NCBI GenBank assembly: GCA_027886905.1
Contig: JAPCJO010000017.1
Location: forward strand, 1-33,144
DNA length: 33,144 nt
DNA from: Nitrososphaerota archaeon
GTDB lineage: Archaea; Thermoproteota; Nitrososphaeria; Nitrososphaerales; Gagatemarchaeaceae
Reading direction: 5' to 3'
A model generated the notes under the pieces. That model made no database searches, was not told the DNA's origin, and worked only from the letters and a program-made list of their open reading frames with translations. The position numbers were made by a program, and so were the translations under genes. This document shows positions 8,380 through 15,767 of the stretch, piece by piece; position 1 is the stretch's first letter; every line of letters starts with the position of its first letter.

Positions 8380-8712
8380 ATGTCCGCAGTCGAGGAGGTC
8401 GACCTGAAGGAGGTCCAGCGCCAGCTCGCCAAGGTCGTGGACCCCGAGATAGGCATGCCCATCGTCGAGATGAACCTCATCGACAAGCTCGAGGTCACCG
8501 AGGGCAACGTAGTGATCGAGTACCACGCGACCACCCCCTACTGCCCCCCCATCTTCGCCCTGAAGATATCGCAGGACATGAAGAACTACGCCCAGCAGGT
8601 GAAGGGCGTGAAGGACGTCAAGGTCACGGTCAAGGGACACTACCTTGCCGACGCGGTCAACAAGCAGGTCAACAAGCCGCAGGCCCAGCAGCCCGCACCG
8701 GCTCCAAAGTGA
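8380..8712 (+). CDS. MIP18/DUF59 family iron-sulfur assembly protein
   Basis: 110 residues. The DUF59 core is plain: KVVDPEIGMPIVEMNLID followed by TTPYCPP, the conserved Thr-x-x-x-Cys-Pro loop (Cys63) that handles iron or Fe-S clusters in SufT/MIP18 proteins, and VKGVKDVKVTVKG at the C-terminal strand. A Pro/Gln/Ala-rich tail (QAQQPAPAPK) follows the domain. Usually a maturation factor for Fe-S proteins. No suf genes are adjacent. It is expressed from its own promoter. Confidence 0.87.
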   Translation: MSAVEEVDLKEVQRQLAKVVDPEIGMPIVEMNLIDKLEVTEGNVVIEYHATTPYCPPIFALKISQDMKNYAQQVKGVKDVKVTVKGHYLADAVNKQVNKPQAQQPAPAPK

Positions 8713-8764
8713 CGCTCGCGCCGTCTCGCATTTCGCTGGCGCTCGAACCCGGCTGAGCTAGCGA

Positions 8765-9070
8765 ATGACAAGAGTCGACGACATAGAGGCCGCCTTTTAC
8801 CAAGTGAAGTCCTCCGCGGAGACGGCGATCGGAGGCGACGAGGCGTCCAAGGACCGCTCGTTCCAAGACATCTTCGCGCTCAACAACGCGATCGGCAGGC
8901 TGGCCCGCGAGCAGCCCGGGACGATGCCGAGGATGAAGGAGCTGCAGGGCTACGTGAACATGATCACCGTCGGGATCAAGTACGAGAGGCCGGCAGACCT
9001 GCGCGAGGGACTCTCCGTGACCGAGGAGATGATCAAGGCCGTCAAGAGGGAGCTCTCACCCCAGCCGTAA
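8765..9070 (+). CDS. Small helical protein of unknown function
   Basis: 101 residues, not recognised. Predominantly helical by inspection: an acidic N-terminal helix (VDDIEAAFYQVKSSAETAI), a middle helix (DIFALNNAIGRLAREQ) and a C-terminal amphipathic helix (LSVTEEMIKAVKREL). No Cys, no transmembrane segment. It starts with ATG at 8765, 52 bases after the MIP18-like gene on the same strand, and ends one base before the TATA box of the next gene. Codon use is that of the flanking genes, so I believe it is real. Function unknown. Confidence 0.7.
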   Translation: MTRVDDIEAAFYQVKSSAETAIGGDEASKDRSFQDIFALNNAIGRLAREQPGTMPRMKELQGYVNMITVGIKYERPADLREGLSVTEEMIKAVKRELSPQP

Positions 9071-9071
9071 G

Positions 9072-9080
9072 GATTTATTA
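9072..9080 (+). promoter_or_regulatory. TATA box of the DUF151-like gene
   Basis: GATTTATTA sits 25-33 bases before the ATG at 9105 and begins one base after the previous stop codon. Confidence 0.6.
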
Positions 9081-9104
9081 GAAGGCCAAACCCAATTTCC
9101 CGTC

Positions 9105-9515
9105 ATGGCCGAGACGAAGGTCACGGATTTCGTCGCAGTCAAGGTCGCCGAGGTCGGGTTCGCTGATGAGGACGGCCTCGAGGGGCTCGTCCTCCTAAAG
9201 GCCCAGCCGGACGGCATGTTCACCATGCGCGCCTTCTCCGGCGAGACCGCGATGCACATGTCGAGGTTCGACAAGGGCGACCGCTCCTCCATCCCCTCCG
9301 TCTACAACATGATTGAGGAGTTCGCGGAGAAGGAGGGCCTCCACCTCGCGGGGATCGAGGTCTACCCCTCAGGGAGCGTGCTCAGGTCCGACCTCCAGTT
9401 CGTCGGGAGGGGGAAGGAGATGCTGCTCCGCGGCTATAGGGCCTCCGACGCCATCGCGATCGCGCTTTTCTACGACGCGCCCATCCTCCTGCACCGCTCG
9501 CTCCTAGAGCGCTGA
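9105..9515 (+). CDS. DUF151 / bifunctional-nuclease-like domain protein
   Basis: 136 residues. The C-terminal half carries the DUF151 hallmark GYRASDAIAIALFYDAPILL, close to the RPSDAIALA motif of bifunctional nuclease (BFN) proteins. The N-terminal half has the family-like layout of a short ligand-loop segment (MRAFSGETAMHMSRF) and a helix (VYNMIEEFAEKEGL) followed by a strand pair. In the BFN family some members have reported DNase/RNase activity, but the domain is mostly uncharacterised in archaea. Single-domain, cytosolic. Assignment is by motif and moderately sure. Confidence 0.75.
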   Translation: MAETKVTDFVAVKVAEVGFADEDGLEGLVLLKAQPDGMFTMRAFSGETAMHMSRFDKGDRSSIPSVYNMIEEFAEKEGLHLAGIEVYPSGSVLRSDLQFVGRGKEMLLRGYRASDAIAIALFYDAPILLHRSLLER

Positions 9516-9555
9516 AGAAAGTTAAAAGCGCCTGACGACCACGTCGCCGACTGTC

Positions 9556-9924
9556 TTGGTCAAGATCTCGTTCAAGCCCTACGAGGAGCTTATCGTCCAC
9601 GAGCACCAGCGCTTCGCTCTGGAGGACATGATCAGGCTGAGGTGCACGGGGATGCAGGTGGGGAGCATCGCGCCGAACTTCCAGTGGGCCGAGGGGCTGG
9701 TGATGTGGAGGGAGACGTTCCCACAGAACGAGATGATAACCAAGGAGAACCTTGACGGGAGGGTCCATTGGCTCTGGGTAGGGTACTCGGAGATGCTGGA
9801 GTACAAGCCCAGCCTGTCCTACAAGGAGACCAGCGTCATCATACCCGTGATAGACCTGGGGAACAACCCCGTCTACAGCGCGGCAGCCAAGTGGCTCAAG
9901 GAGCAGCAGAAGGGACAGCAGTGA
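9556..9924 (+). CDS. Protein of unknown function (122 aa)
   Basis: Not recognised. Soluble, aromatic-rich, with alternating strand-like segments (LVMWRETF, VHWLWVGYSEMLEY, TSVIIPVIDLG) and a short C-terminal helix ending KEQQKGQQ. It contains one Cys only. The start is TTG at 9556, 28 bases after a TATA-like GTTAAAAG (9521-9528), which supports a leaderless UUG-initiated message. It ends 19 bases before the HypE-like gene on the same strand, so the two may be co-transcribed. Confidence 0.7.
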   Translation: MVKISFKPYEELIVHEHQRFALEDMIRLRCTGMQVGSIAPNFQWAEGLVMWRETFPQNEMITKENLDGRVHWLWVGYSEMLEYKPSLSYKETSVIIPVIDLGNNPVYSAAAKWLKEQQKGQQ

Positions 9925-9943
9925 CGCGCGCAAGTCGGTCGAC

Positions 9944-10978
9944 TTGAAAGAGCGAGAACGTCCGGGGCTCTCCCTCGGGAAGCTGCCGCCGGAGGTGATG
10001 GAGAGATACCTCTTCGGGATGACCGGGGCGAGGTCGGGGAGGATCGTCGTCGAGCCCGCGCTCGGCCTGGACTTTGGAGTGGTGAGGGTCGGCGGGGAGA
10101 AGGATAAGGGAAGGTACCTCATTGTCTCGTCTGACCCGATAACGGGAGTGAGCGAGAGGGCGGGGTGGTACGCGGTCAACGTCAGCGCGAACGACGTCGC
10201 GACCAGCGGGAACAGGCCCGAGTTCATGCAGTCGGTGATACTCTTCCCGGAGGACGCGTCGGAGCGGGACGTGAAGCGGCTCTCTTCCGAGATGCACAGG
10301 ACGGCCAAGGCGCTCGGGATAGCCATCGTCGGGGGGCACACGGAGCTCAGTCCCGGGCTCCACCGGCCCATTGTCGTCACCACGGCCTTCGCGTTGGCGG
10401 ACTCCTACGTCACCGCCGCCGGGGCGCATGCGGGCGACACCCTCATGATGACCAAGACCGCCGGGGTCGAGGGAACGGCTATCCTCGGGACGGACGCCAG
10501 GTTCAACGGGCGCCTCGACAGGGAGACGGTCTCGGGGACGGCGAGCCACTTCCGGAAGCTCAGCGTGGTTGAGGAAGCCGCTCGGGCCTATGAGACCGGG
10601 GCCGTCCACGCCATGCACGACTGCACGGAAGGAGGGGTGCTCGGCGCCCTATACGAGATGGCGACCGCGTCGGGCCTGGGGCTTGAGGTCTCGGAGGCGG
10701 ACATCCCCGTCTCCAAGGTGACGAGGAGGATATGCGCCGAGCTGGGGGTCGACCCGCTGAAACTGATAAGCTCAGGCACCCTACTGATCGCGGTCAAGAA
10801 GGGCCAGGAGTCTCGGGTCCGCGACGCCGCGGCCGCGGCGGGCTCGTCGGCCGAGCCCATAGGCAGGTTCACGAAGGGCAAGGTGCTCCTGACAAGGGGA
10901 GGCGAGGTCGAGGAGGTGACCGGGCCGCCGAAGGACGAGATCTGGAGGCTCCACGAGGAGTCCGGGGAGCCGCTGTGA
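9944..10978 (+). CDS. HypE-like AIR synthase-related protein
   Basis: 344 residues of the PurM/HypE/ThiL/SelD superfamily. Visible: a glycine-rich opening (GLDFGVVRVGGEKDKG), SDPITGVSERAGWYAVNVSANDV with the Asp/Asn nucleotide-metal residues, IVGGHTEL, and HDCTEGGVLGALYEMA in the C-terminal domain. It matches the archaeal HypE-like group, but true HypE ends in a Pro-Arg-Ile-Cys tail that carries the carbamoyl/cyano group. Here the end is EESGEPL, so it is not a canonical hydrogenase maturase, and no hyp genes are nearby. It probably phosphorylates or activates another substrate. The TTG at 9944 is the assigned start. Confidence 0.85.
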   Translation: MKERERPGLSLGKLPPEVMERYLFGMTGARSGRIVVEPALGLDFGVVRVGGEKDKGRYLIVSSDPITGVSERAGWYAVNVSANDVATSGNRPEFMQSVILFPEDASERDVKRLSSEMHRTAKALGIAIVGGHTELSPGLHRPIVVTTAFALADSYVTAAGAHAGDTLMMTKTAGVEGTAILGTDARFNGRLDRETVSGTASHFRKLSVVEEAARAYETGAVHAMHDCTEGGVLGALYEMATASGLGLEVSEADIPVSKVTRRICAELGVDPLKLISSGTLLIAVKKGQESRVRDAAAAAGSSAEPIGRFTKGKVLLTRGGEVEEVTGPPKDEIWRLHEESGEPL

Positions 10979-10980
10979 CG

Positions 10981-11193
10981 CTATTTTGCGGCGCTCTTCG
11001 CGACGCTAGGCCGGACGGCCGTGAGTGAGTTCCTCGCCCCCCGGCGGTAGAACCAGTACATGACGAGCCCTATCGCGATCAGGATCAGCCCGAAGAACCC
11101 GCTCACAAAGAGGAGCGTCAGGACCCCTAGCAGGATCATGCCGAGGCTCGAGCCACGCGAGAGCCTGCTGTGCTTAATCTTGACCTGAGCCAT
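10981..11193 (-). CDS. Small two-helix membrane protein
   Basis: 70 residues. A basic N-terminus (MAQVKIKHSRLSRGSS) is followed by two closely spaced hydrophobic helices (LGMILLGVLTLLFVSGFFG and LILIAIGLVMYWFYR) and a basic tail (RRGARNSLTAVRPSVAKSAAK). Both ends are positive, so both probably face the cytoplasm. It is convergent with the HypE-like gene (2-base gap). Function unknown. Confidence 0.7.
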   Translation of the reverse strand: MAQVKIKHSRLSRGSSLGMILLGVLTLLFVSGFFGLILIAIGLVMYWFYRRGARNSLTAVRPSVAKSAAK

Positions 11194-11252
11194 TCTCTAC
11201 GCCCGCCCCTGTCCTCGGCGCGGCCTGCGTTAAACCTCTCCGACGGCCCGCC

Positions 11253-12329
11253 CTAGGCGCTGGCCGCGCTCACGGAGAATATCGGCGGCAGGCCGTCGGC
11301 GACGAGGGTCCACTTCGCGCCCCCTCTGCTGAAGTAGAGCTGACCGGTGCCCGTCCCGACGTAGACGCCCGACGGGTCCTCCTCGTCTGTGTCCATCCCC
11401 TCCCTGTAGACGTTGTAGAACGAGCGCTTGGGGAGCCCGCCGCTCAGCGCGGTCCACCTCCTCCCCTCGTCGTCGGAGCCCCAGACGAGGAACCTGCCGT
11501 CGGGGGGAACGCGAGCCTCCCCGGACTCCTCGGGCGCCACGTAGATTCTCTTGGGGTCGTTGTAATCCACCGCGATGGGGAAGCCGAAGCGCGATGGCAG
11601 GTTCCCGAAAATCTCCACCCACGTCTCGCCGTTGTCGTCGCTCCTGTACTGGCCGCAGTGGTTCTGCTGGTAGATCACATCGGGCCGGGAGGGGTGGCGG
11701 ACGAGGTGGTGCGGGCACTGGCCGTACTCGGGGTATTTGTTCGGAAAGAAGTCCGCGCGGAGGTTCCCGTTCTTGAAGGACCACGACTCCCCGCCGTCCG
11801 TGGTCTTGAGGATCCCCACCGAAGAGATGGCCACGTGCATCGTATCGGGGTCCCTCGGGTCGACGAGGACCGAGTGCAGGCAGAGCCCGCCAGCGCCGGG
11901 GTTCCACTTCTTCCTGGTCTCCTGGTTGTAGAGGCCCTCGTTCAGGGCCCAGCTTTCGCCCCCGTCCTCGCTCCTGAAGAGGGCGGCGGGGTCGACCCCG
12001 CAGTAGACCACATCGGTCTCCTCCTCTACCCCCGGCTCGATGTGCCAGACCTGCTTGACGCTCCATTCCGAGCTCTTCGGGAACCTCGGCGGCTTCTTCC
12101 CCTCCTTCCAGGTCCTCCCGAGGTCCCTGCTGATCGCGATGGTGGGGCCCTTGATGTAATTGTCAACTGTCGCGAACATCTTCCTCGTCCTAGGGTCGAA
12201 CGTCACGTGAAATATCGAGGTGCCCTTGAAGTGGGGCCCGGACGACTTCCAGGTCCTCCTGCCGTCCATCGACTCTAAGACGAACGCCCCCTTCTTCGTG
12301 CCCAGCATCACGAGACTTCGCGCCTTCAT
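11253..12329 (-). CDS. Asp-box (BNR/sialidase-like) beta-propeller protein
   Basis: 358 residues from the ATG at 12329. At least six Asp-box turns (S/T-x-D-x-G-x-x-W) recur at about 50-residue spacing: SMDGRRTW, SRDLGRTW, SEDGGESW, TTDGGESW, SDDNGETW, SDDEGRRW, plus a degenerate SRGGAKW. This predicts a 6-7 bladed propeller of the BNR/VPS10-like type. No signal peptide is visible, so it appears cytosolic. No sialidase catalytic Arg triad/Tyr-Glu set was identified, so enzymatic activity should not be assumed. The ATG overlaps the stop of the MoaD-like gene by 4 bases (ATGA), implying translational coupling and stoichiometric production. Confidence 0.87.
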   Translation of the reverse strand: MKARSLVMLGTKKGAFVLESMDGRRTWKSSGPHFKGTSIFHVTFDPRTRKMFATVDNYIKGPTIAISRDLGRTWKEGKKPPRFPKSSEWSVKQVWHIEPGVEEETDVVYCGVDPAALFRSEDGGESWALNEGLYNQETRKKWNPGAGGLCLHSVLVDPRDPDTMHVAISSVGILKTTDGGESWSFKNGNLRADFFPNKYPEYGQCPHHLVRHPSRPDVIYQQNHCGQYRSDDNGETWVEIFGNLPSRFGFPIAVDYNDPKRIYVAPEESGEARVPPDGRFLVWGSDDEGRRWTALSGGLPKRSFYNVYREGMDTDEEDPSGVYVGTGTGQLYFSRGGAKWTLVADGLPPIFSVSAASA

Positions 12330-12640
12330 CTTGTCCGACCCCCTTCGGCTGACAACGAGCCTTTCCCTCCAGCTACTGAGGGGAGGATGTAGATAACGTC
12401 TCCATCTTTCGTCTTCGTCGACTCCCCCTGGAGGCCCCTGATGTCCTCCTCGTTGACGTAGATGTTGATGAACGGCCTCGTCCGGTCGTGCTCGTCGAAG
12501 ATGCGGTCCCTGATGCTCGGGACCCTCTGGTCGAGCTGCGCGACGACGTCCAAGACGTCCTTCGCGCCCTGGAGCTCCACCTCCACCGACTGCCCAGTGT
12601 AGTCCTTGAGGTGGCCGGCAACGTGCACCCTTATGGTCAA
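12326..12640 (-). CDS. MoaD/ThiS-like ubiquitin-fold protein with a C-terminal extension
   Basis: 104 residues with the beta-grasp pattern of MoaD/ThiS/SAMP proteins: MTIRVHVAGHLKDYTG, VLDVVAQLDQRVPSIRDRI, FINIYVNEEDIRGL, then DGDVIYILPSVAGG. In sulfur carriers the protein ends at Gly-Gly; here GG (91-92) is followed by 12 more residues (KGSLSAEGGRTR) with a second GG. To act as a sulfur carrier or protein modifier the tail would need cleavage. The start is TTG at 12640; no in-frame ATG was found upstream. A TATA-like stretch lies near 12672-12680. It is coupled to the Asp-box propeller gene. Confidence 0.83.
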   Translation of the reverse strand: MTIRVHVAGHLKDYTGQSVEVELQGAKDVLDVVAQLDQRVPSIRDRIFDEHDRTRPFINIYVNEEDIRGLQGESTKTKDGDVIYILPSVAGGKGSLSAEGGRTR

Positions 12641-12766
12641 CTCGCTCGCCGCCCACGCAGGACCGCCGATTAGTATCGCTTTCTCCCGTCGCGTCCCTCG
12701 GTCCGAACGACGGGAGGGGATGATGCAACGCTTATTTCACCATTCATCACGGCCAGAGCGTTTCTC

Positions 12767-13522
12767 TTGCCCAAGGATCCGGTCTCAGCGCCGACGCCCG
12801 CCGACGACGATGCTTGTTGGCTGTGCGGAAGGACCTCGAGCGAGATCAACTCCGCTCTCAGCGGCGACACCGAGGACGAGATGAAGATCGCAAAGGACAT
12901 GACGGCGACCAAGGCTTCAAAGGACGCCCTGGTGGCAAACTCGGGAAAGTGGAGAGAGGGCGTCCCCGATGCCTTCAAGGAGTTCGACCTCGCCTTCGTG
13001 CTCCAGAACGCGGACCAGTTCAAGTCGATGCAGTTCCTCAGCGCCCTCATCGAGGAGGCCCGGAGCACCGTGAGGGAGCTAGACGAGGTCTCTTTCTCGG
13101 TCAGGAAGGGCGCGGTCATCCGCGTGAGCGGGACCCCGATGGACGAGTCTCAGAGGGCCTCGATAGCGGAGAGTCTCAACGAGTTCGAGAAGAGGACGAA
13201 CCGCAAGCTGAAGCGCGAGAAGGACCTCCACGACGTGGAGTACCAGAGGCTGGGCTACATCGCAAGGCTCAGCGGGCTCAAGCTCGTCGACGGCATCGAC
13301 TACCTCAAGGAGGCTGGCGTCTTCTACTACGACCTCCAGCTCGACGCGATGGAGAGGGCGCGGGTGACCGCGGGGAAGAGGCGTCCGACCTGGAAGCTCA
13401 GGTCCGTGAAGTTCAAGGACTTTCCTAAGGAGGTGTCGATCTGCACCGTGTGCGAGAGGCTCCTGAAGGAGTTCCGCCCCGGCGCCGAGGTCGCGCCTCC
13501 GCCGAAGCCCGTCCAAGCCTGA
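12767..13522 (+). CDS. Unknown protein with CxxC pairs near both termini
   Basis: 251 residues, no family recognised. CWLC (residues 17-20) lies near the N-terminus and CTVC near the C-terminus; the two pairs could together form one zinc site, bringing the ends together. The middle is helical and charged (KIAKDMTATKASKDALVAN, SLNEFEKRTNRKLKREKDLHDVEYQRLGYIARL), with a strand pair around VSFSVRKGAVIRVSG. The tail is Pro-rich (VAPPPKPVQA). The TTG start at 12767 lies 29 bases after a TATA-like GCTTATTTC (12730-12738). A nucleic-acid or protein-binding role is possible but unproven. Confidence 0.75.
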   Translation: MPKDPVSAPTPADDDACWLCGRTSSEINSALSGDTEDEMKIAKDMTATKASKDALVANSGKWREGVPDAFKEFDLAFVLQNADQFKSMQFLSALIEEARSTVRELDEVSFSVRKGAVIRVSGTPMDESQRASIAESLNEFEKRTNRKLKREKDLHDVEYQRLGYIARLSGLKLVDGIDYLKEAGVFYYDLQLDAMERARVTAGKRRPTWKLRSVKFKDFPKEVSICTVCERLLKEFRPGAEVAPPPKPVQA

Positions 13523-13538
13523 CAGGTCCGAAGGGGCG

Positions 13539-14192
13539 CTATTGCGCAGCCACAGGGCTGACGGGGCGCCTGAGCATTGACGCCGAGACGGTGAGCATCC
13601 ATGCCAGCACCAGTCCTATGAAGAGCCTCTCCACGAGGCCGCCAACCTTCGCGGCGGCGTGGGGGAAGACCGCGGGCCCTCCGTAGAGGACGAAGAAGAA
13701 GGCCAGCGCGAGGACCGCCAGGGGCATCGCGTAGGTGCTCACTGCCCCGAGGGCTGGGTCGCGGCGGAACGCTCGCGAGAGCGAGACGGTGCCTATGGCC
13801 GCGCCCAGGAACGCCAGGGTCGCGACCACCAGGTGGACGAAGCCGTGGACGGTGGCCGGCCCGCTCACGTCGGTGGGCGACACGGCGAGTATCAGCGCCC
13901 CGACCGCCCAGACCCCCAGGAGCCCCAGCCCGGTCCGGAATCCCTCCCTCGAAGGGACACTCCTCGCCAGGCTGTAGATGAAGAGGAGGGAGAAGAGGCC
14001 GCGGTTGACGAAGTTCACCGCCATTACGTATCCGTAGGGGCCTACAGCCAGGTCGCTCTCGGCCTGGCTGATCGGGCTGTAGTGCGGAGGCAGGGACTGG
14101 GCTATCGCGTCAAGGACCACGTAGAGGGCGATTCCCCCGATGGTCGCTGCGAGCAGGAGGCGAGCGCCGTCAGCCGGGCCGCCGGTGGTCAA
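13539..14192 (-). CDS. DUF998-like multi-pass membrane protein
   Basis: 217 residues with about six hydrophobic helices. The sequence after TM1 (HYSPISQAESDLAVGPYGYVMAVNF) is the DUF998 signature (S-x-SxLAxGxxGxxM-like), followed by FSLLFIYSLARSV and a central AVSPTDVSGPATVHGFVHL block, also typical. The function of DUF998 proteins is not known. The start is TTG at 14192. It ends 16 bases from the convergent CxxC protein gene. Confidence 0.75.
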   Translation of the reverse strand: MTTGGPADGARLLLAATIGGIALYVVLDAIAQSLPPHYSPISQAESDLAVGPYGYVMAVNFVNRGLFSLLFIYSLARSVPSREGFRTGLGLLGVWAVGALILAVSPTDVSGPATVHGFVHLVVATLAFLGAAIGTVSLSRAFRRDPALGAVSTYAMPLAVLALAFFFVLYGGPAVFPHAAAKVGGLVERLFIGLVLAWMLTVSASMLRRPVSPVAAQ

Positions 14193-14263
14193 CGAGGGCG
14201 GACGCCCTTGTGGCCTTCCTTAAGGCTACGAGGAAGAATGTCCAGAGAGACCCACGAGGATAA

Positions 14264-14272
14264 TCTAAATAC
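14264..14272 (+). promoter_or_regulatory. TATA box of the TMEM175-like gene
   Basis: TCTAAATAC lies 31-39 bases before the TTG start at 14303, within an A/T-rich island between divergent genes. Confidence 0.5.
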
Positions 14273-14302
14273 TCGCGCGAGCGTTGTGATAGAGTCTCGA
14301 CT

Positions 14303-14974
14303 TTGGCAGATGCGGAAGGCGCGGAGAAGGACTCCGCGGATCGTCCGCCGCGAATCAGGGTCAGGATAGAGTCGCTCTCCGACCTCGTCTTCGGCCTGGC
14401 CCTATCGATAGGGTCGATAATCCTCGTCGGGAAGCAGCCGCAGACTGGCCAAGACATCGCCGTCAACGTCGTGCTCTTCGGCTTCGGCTTCCTGATCATA
14501 GTGCTGACTTGGCTTGGGTACTCCAGGACGATGGCCGTGCTCCCGATTGAGGCTCCATTCGCGCTCCTTGCCAACCTCGTGCTGCTGTTCATCGTCGCCA
14601 TCGAGCCCTACCTGTTCTATGTCCTGACGTCCGCCCAGACCAGCGGCTTGGCCGACGCGGCCTCGGTCGTCTACGCCCTCGACGTCGGAGGCATGTTCCT
14701 TATGCAAGCGGCGTTGGCGCGCATGGTGGTCAACGGGGAGAAGGGCCACCTGCACGGCCGGCTCCCGCTGCACCCCGTGGTGGTGGCTAGGTTCCAGAGG
14801 GTGATGAAGCTGGACGCCGTCGTCGGGCTGGTCTTCGTGGTCTCCGTGCTACCAGTCTTCTGGGTGAACACCCCGATCGGGTTCCTGAGGTTCTATCTCT
14901 GGTCATCCTCGTTTCTCTTCAACCCCTTCTTCGCGGGGCGAGTGCGACGAGGGTCGGACGGCAAGAAAGGCTGA
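14303..14974 (+). CDS. TMEM175/DUF1211-like membrane protein
   Basis: 223 residues. After a charged N-terminus the first helix reads RIESLSDLVFGLALSIGSIIL, resembling the R-x3-FSD motif at the start of the TMEM175 (DUF1211) potassium-channel fold (Phe replaced by Leu: SLSD). Five more hydrophobic helices follow, with a basic end (GRVRRGSDGKKG). Bacterial and archaeal TMEM175 proteins are K+-selective channels; whether this diverged one conducts ions is inference. TTG start, probably leaderless. Confidence 0.65.
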   Translation: MADAEGAEKDSADRPPRIRVRIESLSDLVFGLALSIGSIILVGKQPQTGQDIAVNVVLFGFGFLIIVLTWLGYSRTMAVLPIEAPFALLANLVLLFIVAIEPYLFYVLTSAQTSGLADAASVVYALDVGGMFLMQAALARMVVNGEKGHLHGRLPLHPVVVARFQRVMKLDAVVGLVFVVSVLPVFWVNTPIGFLRFYLWSSSFLFNPFFAGRVRRGSDGKKG

Positions 14975-14999
14975 CGGGGTCGCCCCGCTACCGGCTTCC

Positions 15000-15353
15000 T
15001 CAACGCGCCGTCTCTGAGAGATAGAGGGGGTTCCCGTCTGGGTCGGTGAAGAACGCGAGCTTCGTGGGCCGGTCCTCCACGACCCGCGAGAAGGCCACGC
15101 CTTTCGCCTTTAGCTCGACCACGCCAGCGGTCAGGCTCTCTACCCCGAAGCCGATGGACACGCTTCCAGGCTTGGGATGAGGATCTTCCTTCGTCGCCGG
15201 GTGGAGCCCTATCATAACGCCGGGGGACGCGACCTGCGCGTACTGGTCGCCGTAGTTCGCCTTTAGCTCGAGGCCGAGCACGTCGACGTAGAAGTGGATC
15301 GCCCTCTTCATGTCGGTGACCATTACCGTCACGTTCGCCTCCTTGATCTTCAT
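15000..15353 (-). CDS. Glyoxalase/VOC superfamily protein
   Basis: 117 residues from the ATG at 15353 (a GTG at 15362 is the alternative). Typical VOC half-domains: VTVMVTDMKRAIHFYVDVLGLEL, then a second beta-alpha-beta unit ending TKLAFFTDPDGNPLYLSE. The metal-ligand Glu/His positions fit a metal-dependent or binding-only member; it could be a dioxygenase, isomerase or resistance-type protein. A minus-strand TATA-like TCTTATCT at 15379-15386 sits about 27 bases upstream of 15353 and supports that start. Function not assignable beyond the fold. Confidence 0.85.
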   Translation of the reverse strand: MKIKEANVTVMVTDMKRAIHFYVDVLGLELKANYGDQYAQVASPGVMIGLHPATKEDPHPKPGSVSIGFGVESLTAGVVELKAKGVAFSRVVEDRPTKLAFFTDPDGNPLYLSETAR

Positions 15354-15460
15354 GACAGCCACGAGGACCGGCTCTGGTAGATAAGAGTGGCATGGCGGCC
15401 GTGCGCGCCCGGTTCACGGTCGCCCTTGGCAATTGTCGATTCGGATACATTTGGAGGAAA

Positions 15461-15493
15461 GCTTTATATTACGAAAGTTCGTTTGTTAACGAA
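15461..15493 (+). promoter_or_regulatory. TATA box with overlapping palindromic operator
   Basis: A TATA-like GCTTTATATTA (15461-15471) is followed directly by two nested inverted repeats: ACGAA-AG-TTCGT (15471-15482) and TTCGTT-TGTT-AACGAA (15478-15493). They cover the initiation region, as a classical archaeal repressor site would. The controlled gene is the 65-aa ORF starting at 15505. The cognate regulator is unknown. Confidence 0.55.
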
Positions 15494-15504
15494 AAGGCCT
15501 GAAT

Positions 15505-15702
15505 ATGTCCTCCGAAGATGAGAGCCTGAGGCAGGACGTGAACTACCTACGATTCCTGCTTGAGTCTGGGCTGAGCGAGGAAGAGATAACGGAGATCGCG
15601 AAGGAAAAGAATCCGAAGCTAGAGGTGTGCTTCTCCGAGGAAGCGTGCCTCAGCCAGTCGAAGACGCTAGAGCGCGGCAAGTTCATCGTCCTGATAAGCT
15701 AG
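15505..15702 (+). CDS. Small acidic protein of unknown function (65 aa)
   Basis: 65 residues, unrecognised. It begins with an acidic helical stretch (SEDESLRQDVNYLRFLLESGLSEEEITEIAKEKNPKLEVCF), has two Cys (CFSEEAC), and ends in a short hydrophobic strand (KFIVLIS). Codon use is less GC-biased than its neighbours. The strong palindromic operator over the promoter indicates a tightly controlled gene, and the paired Cys could be redox- or metal-responsive. It lies 65 bases from the convergent amrS gene. Confidence 0.65.
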   Translation: MSSEDESLRQDVNYLRFLLESGLSEEEITEIAKEKNPKLEVCFSEEACLSQSKTLERGKFIVLIS

Positions 15703-15767
15703 CAGCGTTACGGGAAAATAGGTCGTCACAAGCCCTCGCGAGAGTAGATTGCAATATGCCGCTCGGC

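Noticed and set aside
8712-8764. On the minus strand, GCTAGCTCAG...GAGCGCC resembles the D-arm half of a tRNA.
   Set aside because: No matching anticodon stem, T-arm (GTTC-type loop) or acceptor complement follows; the stretch is only 52 bases between two genes.
11253-12728. A 491-codon start for the Asp-box propeller at 12728.
   Set aside because: The extra N-terminus overlaps the MoaD-like gene out of frame and looks random; the ATG at 12329 is coupled to the MoaD-like stop.
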